From contig NZ_SMAF01000013.1 of the NCBI RefSeq assembly GCF_004343305.1, positions 1 to 64,000 on the forward strand: 64,000 nt of DNA, given 5' to 3'. This DNA is from Pseudofulvimonas gallinarii (lineage in GTDB: Bacteria > Pseudomonadota > Gammaproteobacteria > Xanthomonadales > UBA2363). The notes under the pieces are model-generated. The model searched no databases and was not told where the DNA came from. It saw only the letters and a list, made by a program, of their open reading frames with translations. Positions 46,265 through 56,729 of this stretch are shown in pieces. The position numbers were made by a program, and so were the translations under genes. How positions within the stretch are numbered: the stretch's first letter is position 1; every line of letters begins with the position of its first letter.

Positions 46265-46921
46265 TCAAACCACCGGGTACTGGATCGCCCCGAAATCGGC
46301 CTCGGGACATTCGAGCATGAGATCGACGATCACAGGAACCGTATGCGACAGGATCGTGGCGCCGTCACGCACCTGGGCCCTGTTCACCGCGCTGTTCCAG
46401 GTCGCGCCGCCATGCAGCAGCTGGTTGCGCAGCACATACAGGCGATCGAACACGATCGAAAGAACGGTCGCGGTATCGCCTGACATCACTGCCGCGGTGG
46501 CCAGCTTGCGGCTGGCCGCGAACGTTTCTTCCCAGCGACCGCTGCTGTCGTGGTCCCGCAAAGCACGCCAGAAGGGCGCGTAGACATAGCGGTTCTCGAT
46601 CAACACGCGCACCGGCCCGCTGAACTGCCGCAGCATCAGACCGGCGAGGCGTTGACCGGCGTCCCGCGACAGCAGCATGGCGAAGAACGCGCGCAGTCGA
46701 TCGCGCTCGCTCTGCTCGTGCGCGAACTCGCTGGCGTAAGCCGCGTTGAAAGCGATCCAGAGGAAGATGAAGCGCGCGTCGGTGTCATCACCGTCGCGTT
46801 CGGCCCGACCCAGCCAGCTGATCGCCCGATGCAGGCGCGTCCGCCAGGCTTCCGGTGCCGTCTCGCCCGCCGCCTTGAGCTTCCGCTTGAGCCCCTCCGC
46901 ATCCATCGCCTGCGTCATCAC
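46265..46921 (-). CDS. HEPN-like hypothetical protein
   Basis: An all-helical 218-residue protein. The C-terminal third contains LYVLRNQLLHGGATWN, an R-N-x3-H motif as in HEPN (Apea-like) ribonuclease domains, and an upstream FIFLWIAFNAAY segment common in these proteins. HEPN proteins are often RNases in defence or toxin-antitoxin systems, but no partner (such as MNT) is adjacent. No signal peptide or membrane segment. Assignment is by motif only. Confidence 0.6.
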   Translation of the reverse strand: MMTQAMDAEGLKRKLKAAGETAPEAWRTRLHRAISWLGRAERDGDDTDARFIFLWIAFNAAYASEFAHEQSERDRLRAFFAMLLSRDAGQRLAGLMLRQFSGPVRVLIENRYVYAPFWRALRDHDSSGRWEETFAASRKLATAAVMSGDTATVLSIVFDRLYVLRNQLLHGGATWNSAVNRAQVRDGATILSHTVPVIVDLMLECPEADFGAIQYPVV

Positions 46922-47152
46922 TCCGCCTCCCTGGCATGCCCGTCCACATCCGGACCCGCCACAGCGTAGCCGGCGTCACCCGGGCCAGCACCGGTGTGCA
47001 TCGAACTCCACCGCTGGCATCGCACTCCTGCGGCACCACCACAACCTCACCGTCGCAGCCTTGGCGCGACGCGCTCCCGGCTTCAGGCTGAAGCACCGCG
47101 CCTAGTCCTGCGCCGAGGTTCAGCCCCCACTCCCTTCCGGGCGGAACTTCGC

Positions 47153-48106
47153 TCAGCGGCCGTAGGCGTCGGTAGCGGCGAGCAGGGCGCTGGCGATGCC
47201 CGGTTCGAAAGCCGAATGTCCGGCGGCATCGATGATCTTCAGATCGGCTTCCGGCCAGACCTTGTGCAGATCCCAGGCCGAACGCATGGGACAGACCACG
47301 TCGTAGCGTCCCTGCACGATGGTCGCCGGAATGTGGCGGATGCGGTCGACGTCGCGCAGCAGCTGCCCGTCGACTTCGAAGAAGCCACCATTGACGAAGT
47401 AGTGGCACTCGATGCGCGCGAACGCGAGGGCGAATTCGTCGGCCTGTGTCGCGGCGACGTGCCCCGGATCGGGCAGCAGAAAGCTGGTGCGGCTTTCCCA
47501 GGTCGTCCAGGCAACGGCTGCGGCCAGACGTGTCGCCGGATCCGTTGACGTCAGGCGCCGGTAGTAGGCGCCCATCAGGTCGCCGTGTTCAACCTGCGGA
47601 ATCGCCGCCAGATAGTCATCCCAGGCATCGGGATACAGCGCGTCGCAACCTTTCTGGTAGAACCATTCCAGCTCCCAGCGACGCAGCATGAAGATGCCGC
47701 GCAGCACCAGCTCGGTCACAGCTTCGGGATGCCGCTGCGCATAGGACAACGCCAGCGTGGAACCCCAGGAGCCGCCGAAGACCTGCCAGCGGTCGATGCC
47801 CAGGTGCGTGCGCAGGCGCTCGATGTCCTCGACAAGGTGCCAGGTGGTGTTGTCGGTGAGCTCCGCGTGTGGCGTCGAACGTCCGCAGCCGCGCTGGTCG
47901 AACAGGATGATCCGGTAGCGCTTCGGATCGAAGAAGCGGCGCATCTTCGGCGAGCAGCCGGCGCCCGGACCGCCATGCAGGCATACGACCGGCTTGCCGG
48001 CCGGATTGCCGCATTGTTCGTAATAGAGCGTGTGGAGGGATGAAACCTGCAGCCGACCGCTGTCGTAGGGTTCGATTTCCGGATACAGCGCGCGCTGCTC
48101 GCTCAT
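47153..48106 (-). CDS. pip: Proline iminopeptidase
   Basis: Alpha/beta-hydrolase (S33) that removes N-terminal proline. The 317 residues have the oxyanion motif [10 protein letters not shown], the nucleophile G-G-S-W-G-S-T near 110, the acidic residue in [10 protein letters not shown] and catalytic His in [10 protein letters not shown]. Start at ATG 48106 ([14 protein letters not shown]). The open frame upstream runs through tRNA-Pro and is not used. tRNA-Pro lies 63 bp upstream on the same strand. Confidence 0.94.
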   Translation of the reverse strand: MSEQRALYPEIEPYDSGRLQVSSLHTLYYEQCGNPAGKPVVCLHGGPGAGCSPKMRRFFDPKRYRIILFDQRGCGRSTPHAELTDNTTWHLVEDIERLRTHLGIDRWQVFGGSWGSTLALSYAQRHPEAVTELVLRGIFMLRRWELEWFYQKGCDALYPDAWDDYLAAIPQVEHGDLMGAYYRRLTSTDPATRLAAAVAWTTWESRTSFLLPDPGHVAATQADEFALAFARIECHYFVNGGFFEVDGQLLRDVDRIRHIPATIVQGRYDVVCPMRSAWDLHKVWPEADLKIIDAAGHSAFEPGIASALLAATDAYGR

Positions 48107-48169
48107 GCCAGTCCTTTTCGCGAGGTGCCCGGTGACAGTGGGCGACCGGGCAATGGGACAGATCGAAAC

Positions 48170-48247
48170 TGGTCGGGGCGGCGAGATTCGAACTCGCGAC
48201 CACCACACCCCCAGCGTGGTGCGCTACCAGGCTGCGCTACGCCCCGA
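48170..48247 (-). tRNA. tRNA-Pro(GGG)
   Basis: On the minus strand TCGGGGC...GCCCCGA forms the acceptor stem, with a D arm (GCGCAGCCTGGTAGCGC), anticodon arm CCACGCTGGGGGTGTGG (anticodon GGG), T arm GCGAG-TTCGAAT-CTCGC, and CCA encoded. 78 nt including CCA. Confidence 0.96.
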
Positions 48248-48611
48248 GGTTTCGATTGAGCGGCGCAGTCTAGCAAACCCGGCGCTGCCTGAACAGTCTC
48301 CAAGGCGGGACCCGCCGAAGCGAGACAGGCGGTGAAAACGTGTGCGGCCGGCGCTCTTATGCAGGTCCGCCTTTGTACCGGTTGTCCATCCACCAGCCGG
48401 CTTCGTTGATGACGATTGCACAGGACCCCTTCGGGGCATGGCGACCCCGCGGTTCGGTGCAATTCGGGATCCGCGGCCGGCTGCGCCGTCGGATGTGTCG
48501 GCTTGAGCACAGCCGGGTCAGCAGCCATGCCACGCAAGGGCCTGTCGGCACGCGGAAAGCGAAGGCGCCTTGAACGGTTCCATCCGGCACGGCGCGGATG
48601 GCCGGAAACGG
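48248..48611. other. Intergenic region upstream of tRNA-Pro
   Basis: No gene seen in about 360 bp. A possible tRNA promoter lies near 48267-48295 on the minus strand (-10 TAGACT). The remainder is featureless. Confidence 0.4.
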
Positions 48612-48983
48612 TCAGCGTCGCGGGAGCGGGACCAGCGGCCGCAGTTCGTCACCGTGCGCGCCAGCGGCCTGTGCGGCCGCGGCGGCGGCGGCGGCCGCTT
48701 CCGCCTCTGCGTCTGGCGGCATCGTCTGCGTGCGACCATCCGGCATCGCATAGGGCACCGGCTCGAGCACGCTGTTCTGGCCGTCGGCGGTATCGACCAG
48801 GCGCCAGAGGCGGCCGGTCTGCGTATCCAGCATGTACTGGTCGGCATTGAACTCGTTGATCTGGCCGAACACGAAGCGGCCGCCGCCGAGAACGGCCGGC
48901 TTGTTGGACGACTGGGCAGATACGTCGCTGGCGCCGATCAGCGAGGCCACGACGACGGCGAGATGGAAGGCTGTGCGAGTCAT
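48612..48983 (-). CDS. Small exported hypothetical protein
   Basis: The 123 residues start with a signal peptide (MTRTAFHLAVVVASLIGASDVSAQ). A short conserved-looking segment, GGRFVFGQINEFNADQYMLDTQTGRLWRLV, follows, then an acidic stretch and an uninterrupted nine-alanine run (EAEAAAAAAAAAQAAG), and a proline/arginine end. The GRFVFG...DTQTGRLW pattern suggests a single beta-propeller-like blade. Function unknown; likely periplasmic. Confidence 0.7.
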   Translation of the reverse strand: MTRTAFHLAVVVASLIGASDVSAQSSNKPAVLGGGRFVFGQINEFNADQYMLDTQTGRLWRLVDTADGQNSVLEPVPYAMPDGRTQTMPPDAEAEAAAAAAAAAQAAGAHGDELRPLVPLPRR

Positions 48984-49024
48984 GGCGGATTCGGACCGCG
49001 AGCCGCAGCCGCAGTTCCCTGCGG

Positions 49025-49381
49025 TCAGCGTCGCAGGATCTGCAGGACTTCCTCGAGTTCCAGACGCAGCTGCTTGACCAGCTGCTGGACGATGGACGAC
49101 TCCATCCGGCCCTGCTCGCCTTCCAGGCGCTGGCGGGCGCCACCGATGGTGAAGCCCTGTTCGTAAAGCAGCGAGCGGATCTGGCGGATCATCAGCACGT
49201 CCTGGCGCTGGTAATAGCGCCGGTTGCCGCGCCGCTTGACCGGCTTCAGGCTGGCGAACTCGGTTTCCCAGTAGCGAAGCACGTGCGGCTTGACGGCACA
49301 GAGCTCGCTGACCTCGCCGATCGTGAAGTAGCGTTTCGCCGGGATCGCCGGCAATTCGTCATTGCTGGTCGGGTCCAACAT
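49025..49381 (-). CDS. MerR family transcriptional regulator
   Basis: The 118 residues have a MerR winged helix ([25 protein letters not shown]...[16 protein letters not shown]) and a C-terminal coiled-coil (about 75-115). There is no cysteine-rich metal-binding loop. This MerR-like gene directly after ihfA is a conserved arrangement in many Gammaproteobacteria; its target is not known. Overlaps ihfA by 23 bp. Confidence 0.9.
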   Translation of the reverse strand: MLDPTSNDELPAIPAKRYFTIGEVSELCAVKPHVLRYWETEFASLKPVKRRGNRRYYQRQDVLMIRQIRSLLYEQGFTIGGARQRLEGEQGRMESSIVQQLVKQLRLELEEVLQILRR

Positions 49382-49667
49382 AGGTCTCTACCCGTGCACG
49401 CAGCTTCTGACCCGGACGAAAAGTCACGACGCGACGGGCAGATATGGGGATTTCTTCACCTGTTTTCGGGTTGCGGCCGGGACGCTGGTTTTTCTGGCGA
49501 AGCTCGAAGTTTCCGAAGCCGGACAGCTTGACCTGCTCGCCACGCGCCAATGCGCCGCGCAGCGTCTCGAACAGGGCATCGACGAATTCCTTGGCCTCGC
49601 GCTTGTTCAGCCCGACATCCTGGAACAATCGATCCGCCATCTCCGCCTTGGTGAGCGTCGTCGTCAT
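49359..49667 (-). CDS. ihfA: Integration host factor subunit alpha
   Basis: A DNA-bending nucleoid protein, heterodimer with IhfB. The 102 residues have the HU/IHF fold: ALTKAEM-like start ([12 protein letters not shown]), [33 protein letters not shown]-binding arm with the conserved proline, and [15 protein letters not shown]. Follows pheT by 5 bp, with its ribosome site (AGGGGGA) formed by the end of pheT. Confidence 0.97.
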   Translation of the reverse strand: MTTTLTKAEMADRLFQDVGLNKREAKEFVDALFETLRGALARGEQVKLSGFGNFELRQKNQRPGRNPKTGEEIPISARRVVTFRPGQKLRARVETYVGPDQQ

Positions 49668-49672
49668 TCCCC

Positions 49673-52057
49673 CTACCCTCGAAGTTCAGCCTGGAATGCC
49701 TTGTTCAGCGCCTGCACCGCCGAAGCGACTGCCTGGTCAGCATCCTCGTCGGTAAGAGTGCGTGAAGGGTTCCGCAAAATCAAGCCCATGGCGATGCTTT
49801 TCAATCCGTCAGGCAAACCTTTGCCGCGGTATTCGTCGAACACCACGAGGTCTTCCAGCAGCTCGCCCACGGCCTCCCTGACCGCGCCCTGCAGTGCCGA
49901 ATACGCTACCGCATCGCTGACCAGGACGGCGATGTCGCGCCGCACCTGCGGGAACCGGGACAGGCCGGTCGCGGCGGGCACGCGTGCCTGCCGGAGCGCG
50001 TCCAGCTCGATTTCCGCGACGTGGACCGGATCGCTGCCCAGGTCCAGGGCCTTCTGTACCGCCGGATGCAGCGCTCCCGCGAAGCCGACGACCACGCCGT
50101 CGCGGAGCACGCGGGCGGAGCGGCCCGGGTGCAGCCAGGGCACATCGGCAGCCGGCTCGAACTGCCAGCGGCGGCCATCGCCACCCAGGGCGATCAGGGC
50201 TTCGAGGTCACCCTTGAGATCGTGGAAATCCGCCGGGCGCCGCGCTGCGCCCCACTGCTCGGCATCGGCCGGACCGGCCATGACCAAAGCAAGCTGATCG
50301 ATTTCACCTGAAAAATTATCAGTTTTCTGATGAAAGCTGCGACCAAGCTCGAAGAGCCGGACGCGGTCCTGCTGGCGCGCGCGGTTGTAGGCCAGCGCCT
50401 GCACCAGGCCGGGCAGCAGCGACGGCCGCATCACGGCGAGCTCGGCCGAGAGCGGGTTGGCCAGCTCCACGCGCGGGCCGGACAGCAGCCAGCGATCCAG
50501 CAGCGTTCCATCGACAAAGGCGAAGGTCAAAGCCTCCAGCCAGCCTCGCGCGGCCAGCGTGGAGCGCAGGCGCGAATCGGCCAGGCGACCTTCGCCGGGC
50601 AGGGCCGGCGCCAGTTCGCCCGCCGGCGCCCGCGTCGGAATGCGGTCGTAGCCGTGGATGCGGGCGACTTCCTCGATCAGGTCTTCCTCGATCGCGATAT
50701 CGAAGCGCCAGCTCGGCGGCGTGACCAGCCAGCCGTCGCCGTCGGCCGCGACGCTCATGCCCAGCGTCGACAGGACGCGCTCGACATCCGCATCCGCGAC
50801 CTCGACGCCCAGCAGGCGACCGATGCGAGCGCGGCGCAGGGCCACGGGCGCGCGGTTGGGCAGGTGCGACGCACTCACCGCCTCCACCACCGGGCCAGGC
50901 TGTCCCCCGGCAATGGCCGTCAGCAGCGCCGTGGCGCGCTCGATGGCCAGACGCGGCAGTTCCGGATCGACGCCGCGCTCGAAACGGTGCGAGGCATCGG
51001 TGTGCATGCCCAGGCGGCGGGCACGGCCGGTGATGGCCGACGGCACGAAGTGCGCGGACTCCAGGAATACATCGACGGTGTCGTCGGTCACGCGGCTGTC
51101 AAGGCCACCCATGATGCCGGCCAGGGCGACCGCGCCGCCGTCGTCGGCGACAACGAGGAAACCCTCGTCAACCTCGACCTCGCGTCCGTCCAGCAGCGTG
51201 ATCTTCTCGCCTGCCCTGGCGGCGCGGACGTGGATGTCGCCCTGCAGACGCGCCTGGTCGAAGGCGTGCATAGGCTGGCCGAGCTCGAGCATGACGTAGG
51301 CGGTAATGTCCACGGCAATGCTGATCGGGCGGATGCCGCCGCGCCGCAGGCGCTCGGCCATCCAGACCGGTGTACGGGCACGGGCGTCGATGCCGCTCAC
51401 CACGCGGCCGCAGTAGCGCGGGCACTGCGCGGGCGCATCCAGGCGGACGCCGCGCTGGCTGTCATGGGCAGCCGCCACCGGTTCGATCGCCGGCATGGCG
51501 ACCTGGCGGCCGAAGCTCGCGGCGACGTCGTAGGCGACGCCACGAAGTCCGAGGCAGTCGGCGCGGTTGGGCGTCAGGCCCAGCTCGATACTGGCGTCCG
51601 GCAGCGCCAGGTACCGGGCCAGCGGCGTCCCGACGGGCGCATCATCGGGCAGCTCCATGAGGCCGGTGGCGTCCTGGTCCAGTCCCAGTTCACGGGCCGA
51701 ACACAGCATGCCCTGTGATTCGACGCCGCGCAGGCGCGCCGCCTTGATCGCCATGCCGTTGGGCAGCGCGGCGCCGATCTGCGCCAGTGGCGCCTTCAGG
51801 CCGGCACGGGCATTCGGAGCGCCGCAGACGATCTGCACGGAGCCGTGGCCGGTATCGACCTGACAGACCTGCAGGCGATCCGCCTCCGGATGGCGCTCGG
51901 CGCTGACGATCTGCGCCACCACGACATGGTCGAGGCCGGCGCCCAGTTCGGCGACCGATTCGACCTCCAGGCCGATCATGTCCAGCCGTCGGCACAGGGT
52001 CTCCCGGTCGACGCCCGGATCGACCCACTCACGCAACCAGTTCTCGCTGAATTTCAT
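49673..52057 (-). CDS. pheT: Phenylalanyl-tRNA synthetase beta subunit
   Basis: The 794 residues have the N-terminal EMAP-like tRNA-binding domain (about 40-150, [24 protein letters not shown]), B3/B4 editing domain (about 210-370), B5 (about 400-475), the catalytic-like core and C-terminal ferredoxin anticodon-binding domain ([16 protein letters not shown]). Works with PheS as an alpha2-beta2 enzyme. GGAGCGG lies before ATG 52057. Confidence 0.98.
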   Translation of the reverse strand: MKFSENWLREWVDPGVDRETLCRRLDMIGLEVESVAELGAGLDHVVVAQIVSAERHPEADRLQVCQVDTGHGSVQIVCGAPNARAGLKAPLAQIGAALPNGMAIKAARLRGVESQGMLCSARELGLDQDATGLMELPDDAPVGTPLARYLALPDASIELGLTPNRADCLGLRGVAYDVAASFGRQVAMPAIEPVAAAHDSQRGVRLDAPAQCPRYCGRVVSGIDARARTPVWMAERLRRGGIRPISIAVDITAYVMLELGQPMHAFDQARLQGDIHVRAARAGEKITLLDGREVEVDEGFLVVADDGGAVALAGIMGGLDSRVTDDTVDVFLESAHFVPSAITGRARRLGMHTDASHRFERGVDPELPRLAIERATALLTAIAGGQPGPVVEAVSASHLPNRAPVALRRARIGRLLGVEVADADVERVLSTLGMSVAADGDGWLVTPPSWRFDIAIEEDLIEEVARIHGYDRIPTRAPAGELAPALPGEGRLADSRLRSTLAARGWLEALTFAFVDGTLLDRWLLSGPRVELANPLSAELAVMRPSLLPGLVQALAYNRARQQDRVRLFELGRSFHQKTDNFSGEIDQLALVMAGPADAEQWGAARRPADFHDLKGDLEALIALGGDGRRWQFEPAADVPWLHPGRSARVLRDGVVVGFAGALHPAVQKALDLGSDPVHVAEIELDALRQARVPAATGLSRFPQVRRDIAVLVSDAVAYSALQGAVREAVGELLEDLVVFDEYRGKGLPDGLKSIAMGLILRNPSRTLTDEDADQAVASAVQALNKAFQAELRG

Positions 52058-52143
52058 TGCGGTCCGCTCCGCTTACCGCAGGCCGGTGCACGCGACGGGC
52101 GCGGGGCAATAAGCCCGGCCCGACCGCCCTGCAACGGCCCGAC

Positions 52144-53139
52144 TCAATTGAATTGCCGCAGGAAGCGCACGTCGTTCTCGAAGAACGCGCGCAGGTCAGT
52201 GACGCCGTAGCGCAGCATGGCCAGGCGTTCAACGCCCATGCCGAAGGCGAAGCCCGAATAGCGCTCCGGATCGATGCCGCAGTTTTCCAGCACCCGCGGA
52301 TGCACCATGCCGGCGCCCAGCACTTCCAGCCAGCGGCTGGACCCGTCAGGCAGCTGCCAGCGGATCACGACATCGGCGCCGGGCTCCACGAACGGGAAGT
52401 ACGTGGGCTTGAACATCATCTCGAAGTCACGCTCGAAGAAGCCGCGCAGGAAGGCCGACAGCGTGCCCTTCAGGTCGGCCAGCGTGATGCCCTCGCCCAC
52501 CACCAGCCCTTCGACCTGGTGGAACATCGGCGAATGCGTCTGGTCGGAATCGCTGCGGTACACCTTGCCCGGCGCGATCAGCCGGATCGGCGGCTTGCGG
52601 CCATTCATGGCACGGATCTGCACCGGCGAGGTATGCGTGCGCAGCAGGCGCCCGTCACCAAAGTAGAAGGTGTCGTGCATTGCGCGCGCCGGATGGTCCG
52701 GCGGGAAATTCAGTGCCTCGAAATTGTGCCAGTCATCCTCGATTTCCGGCCCTTCGGCGACGTCGTAGCCGAAGCGGGCGAAGATGTCGATGATGCGGTC
52801 GAGCGCGCGCGTCAGTGGATGGATGCCGCCGATGTCACCGCGCCGGCCGGGCAGCGTGACGTCGATGCGTTCCGTCGCCAGGCGCTGCGCCAGCACCGAC
52901 TGCTCGAGCGTGTCGCGGCGAGCGGCCAGCAGTTCGGTCAGTTCGCTCTTGAGACGGTTGACCGCCTCGCCACGCAGCTTGCGCTGCTCGGGCGACAATC
53001 CGCCCAATGCCTTGAGTTCGGCGGTCAGCAGCCCCTGCTTGCCGAGCAGGGCTATACGCAAGGCTTCCAGCGCCTCAAGGCCGTCGGCGCCCGCGATCGC
53101 TTCCCTGGCATTGTCCAGCGTCAGTCCCGGCTTGGACAT
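52144..53139 (-). CDS. pheS: Phenylalanyl-tRNA synthetase alpha subunit
   Basis: Catalytic class II subunit. The 331 residues have an N-terminal coiled coil (about 10-95), motif 2 region [23 protein letters not shown], and motif 3 [18 protein letters not shown] start at ATG 53139 ([13 protein letters not shown]) with GGAG upstream; the frame to 53199 runs into leader hairpins. Two strong hairpins separate it from rplT. Confidence 0.97.
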   Translation of the reverse strand: MSKPGLTLDNAREAIAGADGLEALEALRIALLGKQGLLTAELKALGGLSPEQRKLRGEAVNRLKSELTELLAARRDTLEQSVLAQRLATERIDVTLPGRRGDIGGIHPLTRALDRIIDIFARFGYDVAEGPEIEDDWHNFEALNFPPDHPARAMHDTFYFGDGRLLRTHTSPVQIRAMNGRKPPIRLIAPGKVYRSDSDQTHSPMFHQVEGLVVGEGITLADLKGTLSAFLRGFFERDFEMMFKPTYFPFVEPGADVVIRWQLPDGSSRWLEVLGAGMVHPRVLENCGIDPERYSGFAFGMGVERLAMLRYGVTDLRAFFENDVRFLRQFN

Positions 53140-53158
53140 TTTCCGGTCTCCAAAATGC

Positions 53159-53223
53159 GCGTGGGGATCGGTGTACCCGATCCCCACGCCAGCAGTCATC
53201 GGCCTGCCGCGTCAGCGGCAGGC
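53159..53223 (-). promoter_or_regulatory. Two leader hairpins between rplT and pheS
   Basis: Minus strand, in order of transcription: gcctgccgc-tgac-gcggcaggc (53223-53202, perfect 9-bp stem), then a perfect 13-bp stem, gcgtggggatcgg / ccgatccccacgc (53189-53159), followed by gcatttt. The second is terminator-like with a weak U tract. They could terminate or attenuate rplT transcripts and set pheST expression. No Phe-rich leader peptide was found. Confidence 0.6.
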
Positions 53224-53234
53224 ATGTATGCGGT

Positions 53235-53594
53235 TCAGGCCGCAAGACTCTGCTTGGCGCGCTCGGCGATGGCGCCAAACGCCTTCAGGTCGTGGAAGGC
53301 CAGGTCCGCCAGGACCTTGCGGTCGATGTTGATCTCGGCCTTCTTGAGGCCGGCGATCAGGCGGCTGTAGGACAGGCCGAATTCACGCGCAGCCGCGTTG
53401 ATACGGACGATCCACAGCGCACGGAAGTTGCGCTTCTTCTGCTTGCGGCCGATGTAGGCGTACTGCTGCGCCTTGGTGACGGCCTGCTTGGCTACGCGGA
53501 AAACCTTGCGGCGGGCGTTGTAATAGCCCTTCGCACGGCTGAGGACCTTCTTGTGACGGCGGCGCGCAACGACACCACGCTTGACTCGTGCCAT
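53235..53594 (-). CDS. rplT: 50S ribosomal protein L20
   Basis: The 119 residues are a full-length L20 ([18 protein letters not shown]...[19 protein letters not shown]...). Very basic N-terminal extension, globular C-terminus. AGGAGG lies before ATG 53594. Needed for 50S assembly; in many bacteria it also represses its own rpmI-rplT mRNA. Confidence 0.99.
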   Translation of the reverse strand: MARVKRGVVARRRHKKVLSRAKGYYNARRKVFRVAKQAVTKAQQYAYIGRKQKKRNFRALWIVRINAAAREFGLSYSRLIAGLKKAEINIDRKVLADLAFHDLKAFGAIAERAKQSLAA

Positions 53595-53607
53595 GGTTCA
53601 ACCCTCC

Positions 53608-53805
53608 TCAGAGATACGGAAGCATGCGCTGGACGCGGCCTGCGTCCTCGGCACGTACGTGGTTGGTGGCACGCAGACCGCGCTTACGCTTGGTCGACTT
53701 CTTGGTCAGGATGTGGCTCTTGAAGGCGTGGCCGGCCTTGAACTTGCCGGACGCCGTCTTGCGGAAGCGCTTGGCCGCCGCACGGTTGGTCTTGATCTTT
53801 GGCAT
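53608..53805 (-). CDS. rpmI: 50S ribosomal protein L35
   Basis: The 65 residues ([21 protein letters not shown]...[15 protein letters not shown]) are a standard L35. CAGGAG precedes the ATG. 13 bp before rplT. Unlike the usual tight infC-rpmI arrangement, about 390 bp separate it from infC. Confidence 0.99.
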   Translation of the reverse strand: MPKIKTNRAAAKRFRKTASGKFKAGHAFKSHILTKKSTKRKRGLRATNHVRAEDAGRVQRMLPYL

Positions 53806-53951
53806 TGCTAATGCTCCTGGAGCGATCTAGTTCGATACCGTTCCAAGTGGCGGCCTTGACCGCACTTCCATGTCGACTCGGTTCGGCGAATTGCCCCGCA
53901 GGACGCCTCACCGGACCATGGGATCCAGCGCGCGCGGACAGCGGGCCGCAC

Positions 53952-53982
53952 ATGATAGCAGCTTTATCAGGACTTTGCGCAA
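53952..53982 (-). promoter_or_regulatory. Predicted promoter of rpmI-rplT
   Basis: Minus strand: TTGCGC (53977-53982), 19-bp spacer and -10 TATCAT (53952-53957) with extended TGC just before it. The transcript would start near 53945. Confidence 0.5.
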
Positions 53983-54152
53983 GTTTCCGGGACGAAAACC
54001 GGCGGGGAGACGGCCGACCCGGGGCGCGCCGGCCCTGACCTGACGGCGCGGCGCGGCGCACCGGCAGCGTGCCATGCCCGCAGCGCGTCGACGCGGCCGG
54101 ACCGGCAATCCAGCGCCGCCTGGGCAGCGCGATGGCCTGGCCCGGGCGGGCG

Positions 54153-54174
54153 AAAACCCGGCCGAAGCCGGGTT
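54153..54174 (-). terminator. UUCG-loop terminator after infC
   Basis: Minus strand AACCCGGC-TTCG-GCCGGGTT followed by TT and CGCCC. Perfect 8-bp stem with a stable tetraloop, 19 bp past the infC stop. The short T run suggests partial termination. Confidence 0.65.
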
Positions 54175-54192
54175 CACGGAACCACCCGAGGC

Positions 54193-54717
54193 TTATTTGC
54201 GCTTCGGGGCGATCATCATCACCATCAGGCGACCTTCCTGGCGCGGCCGCTGCTCGACGACGATGTCATCGCCGAGATCGGCTTCGATGCGCTGCGTCTT
54301 CGCCAGACCGAGTTCCTGGTGGCTCATCTCGCGGCCACGGAACCGGATCGTGATCTTGACCTTGTCCCCTTCTTCCAGGAACCGGCGCATGTTTCGCAGC
54401 TTGATCTGGTAGTCGCCTTCGTCCGTGGTGGGACGGAACTTGACTTCCTTGATCTCGACCTGCTTCTGCTTCTTCTTGGCCGCGCTGGCCTTTTTCTGCT
54501 GCTCGAACTTGAACTTGCCATAGTCCATGATGCGGCAGACGGGCGGGTCGGCATTGGGCTGGATTTCCACCAGGTCCAAACCGGCCTCCTCGGCCATGGC
54601 CAGCGCCTGGGCGCGGGACAGAATTCCGGCCTGTTCGCCGTCGGCGTCAATCACGCGTACACGCGGGACGCGGATATCCTCGTTGCGGCGGTTGCCCTTG
54701 TCGTTGACAGTGCTGAT
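54193..54717 (-). CDS. infC: Translation initiation factor IF-3, AUC start codon
   Basis: Binds the 30S subunit and polices initiator tRNA selection. The 174 residues have the N-terminal domain, linker and C-terminal domain; visible segments are [47 protein letters not shown] and [20 protein letters not shown]. The first ATG/GTG (54654) would remove conserved N-terminal residues. The codon at the right distance (8 nt) from GGAGG is ATC 54717, extending the protein by [13 protein letters not shown]... IF-3 genes often use AUU-type starts so that IF-3 represses itself; AUC would serve likewise. Follows thrS by 38 bp. Confidence 0.93.
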   Translation of the reverse strand: MSTVNDKGNRRNEDIRVPRVRVIDADGEQAGILSRAQALAMAEEAGLDLVEIQPNADPPVCRIMDYGKFKFEQQKKASAAKKKQKQVEIKEVKFRPTTDEGDYQIKLRNMRRFLEEGDKVKITIRFRGREMSHQELGLAKTQRIEADLGDDIVVEQRPRQEGRLMVMMIAPKRK

Positions 54718-54755
54718 TCGCAGTTCCTCCAGAGAATGATTGATATGCGGCGGGA

Positions 54756-56663
54756 TCAGCCCTGCACCGACTCGGCCTTGAGCCGGTCGATGAACGCCTG
54801 GAGCGGCATTGCTCCCAGGTCCTCCCCGCCGCGCGTGCGCACCGCGATGGTCGCCTGCTCCTTCTCGCGGTCGCCCGCGACCAGCAGGTAGGGCACCTTC
54901 TGCAAGGTGTGCTCGCGAATCTTATAGCCGATCTTTTCGTTCCGCAAATCCGACTCGACCCGGAATCCTTGATTTGCAAGGGCTTTTCGAACTCCGGTCA
55001 CATAATCGGCCTGCGCGTCGGTGATGTTCAGGCAAACGGCCTGGACCGGCGCCAGCCAGGCTGGCAGCAAGCCGGCGTAATGCTCGATCAGGATGCCGAT
55101 GAAACGCTCCATCGAACCCACGATCGCGCGGTGCAGCATGACCGGATGGCGACGCGACGAGTGCTCGTCGACATACTCGGCGCCCAGGCGCTGCGGCATC
55201 ATGAAATCGACCTGCATGGTGCCCAGCTGCCAGGCGCGGCCGATCGCATCCTTGAGGTGGTACTCGATCTTCGGGCCGTAGAAGGCACCCTCGCCGGGCA
55301 GCTCCGTCCAGGCCACGCCGCACGACGACAGCGCGGCACGCAGCGCGCCTTCGGCCTTGTCCCAGGTGGCGTCGTCGCCGAGGCGTGATTCCGGACGCAG
55401 CGCGATCTTCACCTCGATGTCGCTGAACCCGAAGGCGCTGTACACCTTCAGCGCCTGTTGGTGGAAGGCGGTGACTTCCGCCTCGACCTGGTCCTCGGTG
55501 CAGAAGACGTGGCCGTCATCCTGCGTGAACGCGCGCACGCGCATGATGCCGTGCAACGCGCCGGACGGCTCGTTGCGGTGGCAGCCGCCGAACTCGCCGT
55601 AGCGGATCGGCAGGTCGCGGTAGCTGTGCAGGCCGGCGTTGTAGATCTGCACATGGCCCGGGCAGTTCATCGGCTTGAGCGCGTACTCGCGCTTTTCCGA
55701 TTCGGTGAAGAACATGTTGTCCTTGTAGTTGTCCCAGTGGCCGGACTTCTTCCACAGGGTCACGTCGAGGATCTGCGGCGCCTTCACTTCCTGGTAACCG
55801 GATTCCCTGTAGACGCGGCGCATGTACTGCTCGACCACCTGCCAGAGCGCCCAGCCCCTGGGGTGCCAGAACACCATGCCCGGCGCCTCTTCCTGCTGGT
55901 GGAACAGGTCGAGCTGGCGCGCGAGCTTGCGGTGGTCGCGCTTCTCGGCTTCCTCGATACGCTGGATGTAGGCCTTCAGCTGCTTCTCGTCGGCCCAGGC
56001 GGTGCCGTAGATGCGCTGCAGCTGTTCGTTGCTGGCGTCACCGCGCCAGTAGGCGCCGGACAGCTTGGTCAGCTTGAATGCCTTCAGGAAGCGCGTGTTC
56101 GGCACGTGCGGCCCCCGGCACATGTCGACGTATTCCTGGTGGTAGTACAGGCCCATGGCCGTGATTTCCGGACCCATGTCCTCGATCAGGCGCAGTTTGT
56201 AGTCCTCGCCGCGCGACTTGAAGACCTCGACGACTTCGGCGCGCGGGGTCATCTTCTTGACGACGTCGTAGTCCTGGGCGATCAGTTCACGCATGCGCGC
56301 CTCGATCGCGGCGACATCCTCCGGCGTGAACGGGCGCTCGTAGGCGATGTCGTAGTAGAAGCCGTCGTCGATGACCGGTCCGATGACCATGCGCGCGGTC
56401 GGGAACAGCTGCTTGACCGCGTGGCCGACCAGATGGGCGCAGGAGTGGCGGATGATCTCGACGCCCTCCTCGTCCTTCGGGGTGATGATGCGGATGCTGG
56501 CGTCGTGGTCGACGACATCACTGGCATCGACAAGGCGGCCATCGACGCTGCCGGCGACGGTGGCCTTGGCCAGGCCGGCGCCGATGGAGGCGGCGATCTG
56601 GGCGATGCTGACGGGCTGTTCGTATTCGCGGCGGCTGCCGTCGGGAAGCGTGATCGTGACCAT
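54756..56663 (-). CDS. thrS: Threonyl-tRNA synthetase
   Basis: Class II synthetase of 635 residues with TGS domain (about 1-60), editing domain containing [14 protein letters not shown] near 73 and CRGPHVPNT, catalytic domain with motif 2 [20 protein letters not shown] and the zinc-binding residues in [10 protein letters not shown], and the C-terminal anticodon-binding domain. GGAG before ATG 56663. Transcribed through a leader containing an intrinsic terminator, so expression is probably attenuated. Confidence 0.98.
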   Translation of the reverse strand: MVTITLPDGSRREYEQPVSIAQIAASIGAGLAKATVAGSVDGRLVDASDVVDHDASIRIITPKDEEGVEIIRHSCAHLVGHAVKQLFPTARMVIGPVIDDGFYYDIAYERPFTPEDVAAIEARMRELIAQDYDVVKKMTPRAEVVEVFKSRGEDYKLRLIEDMGPEITAMGLYYHQEYVDMCRGPHVPNTRFLKAFKLTKLSGAYWRGDASNEQLQRIYGTAWADEKQLKAYIQRIEEAEKRDHRKLARQLDLFHQQEEAPGMVFWHPRGWALWQVVEQYMRRVYRESGYQEVKAPQILDVTLWKKSGHWDNYKDNMFFTESEKREYALKPMNCPGHVQIYNAGLHSYRDLPIRYGEFGGCHRNEPSGALHGIMRVRAFTQDDGHVFCTEDQVEAEVTAFHQQALKVYSAFGFSDIEVKIALRPESRLGDDATWDKAEGALRAALSSCGVAWTELPGEGAFYGPKIEYHLKDAIGRAWQLGTMQVDFMMPQRLGAEYVDEHSSRRHPVMLHRAIVGSMERFIGILIEHYAGLLPAWLAPVQAVCLNITDAQADYVTGVRKALANQGFRVESDLRNEKIGYKIREHTLQKVPYLLVAGDREKEQATIAVRTRGGEDLGAMPLQAFIDRLKAESVQG

Positions 56664-56680
56664 GGGGAACTCCGGGCAAC

Positions 56681-56702
56681 AAAAAAGGCGCCAGCGCGCC
56701 TT
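56681..56702 (-). terminator. Intrinsic terminator in the thrS leader (attenuator)
   Basis: Minus strand AAGGCGC-GCTG-GCGCCTT merging into a run of six T (56686-56681), ending 18 nt before the thrS ATG. No gene on this strand lies upstream within the divergent region, so its only possible client is the thrS transcript itself. Confidence 0.8.
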
Positions 56703-56729
56703 CCGGGAGCAACGCGTCGGCAGTCGGTA

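Larger units (their letters stand above)
53806..54192. other. Long infC-rpmI spacer
   Basis: No gene. It contains a UUCG-loop terminator just after infC and a predicted promoter for rpmI-rplT, leaving a leader of about 140 nt in which an L20-binding site would be expected; I cannot define that site by eye. Confidence 0.6.
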
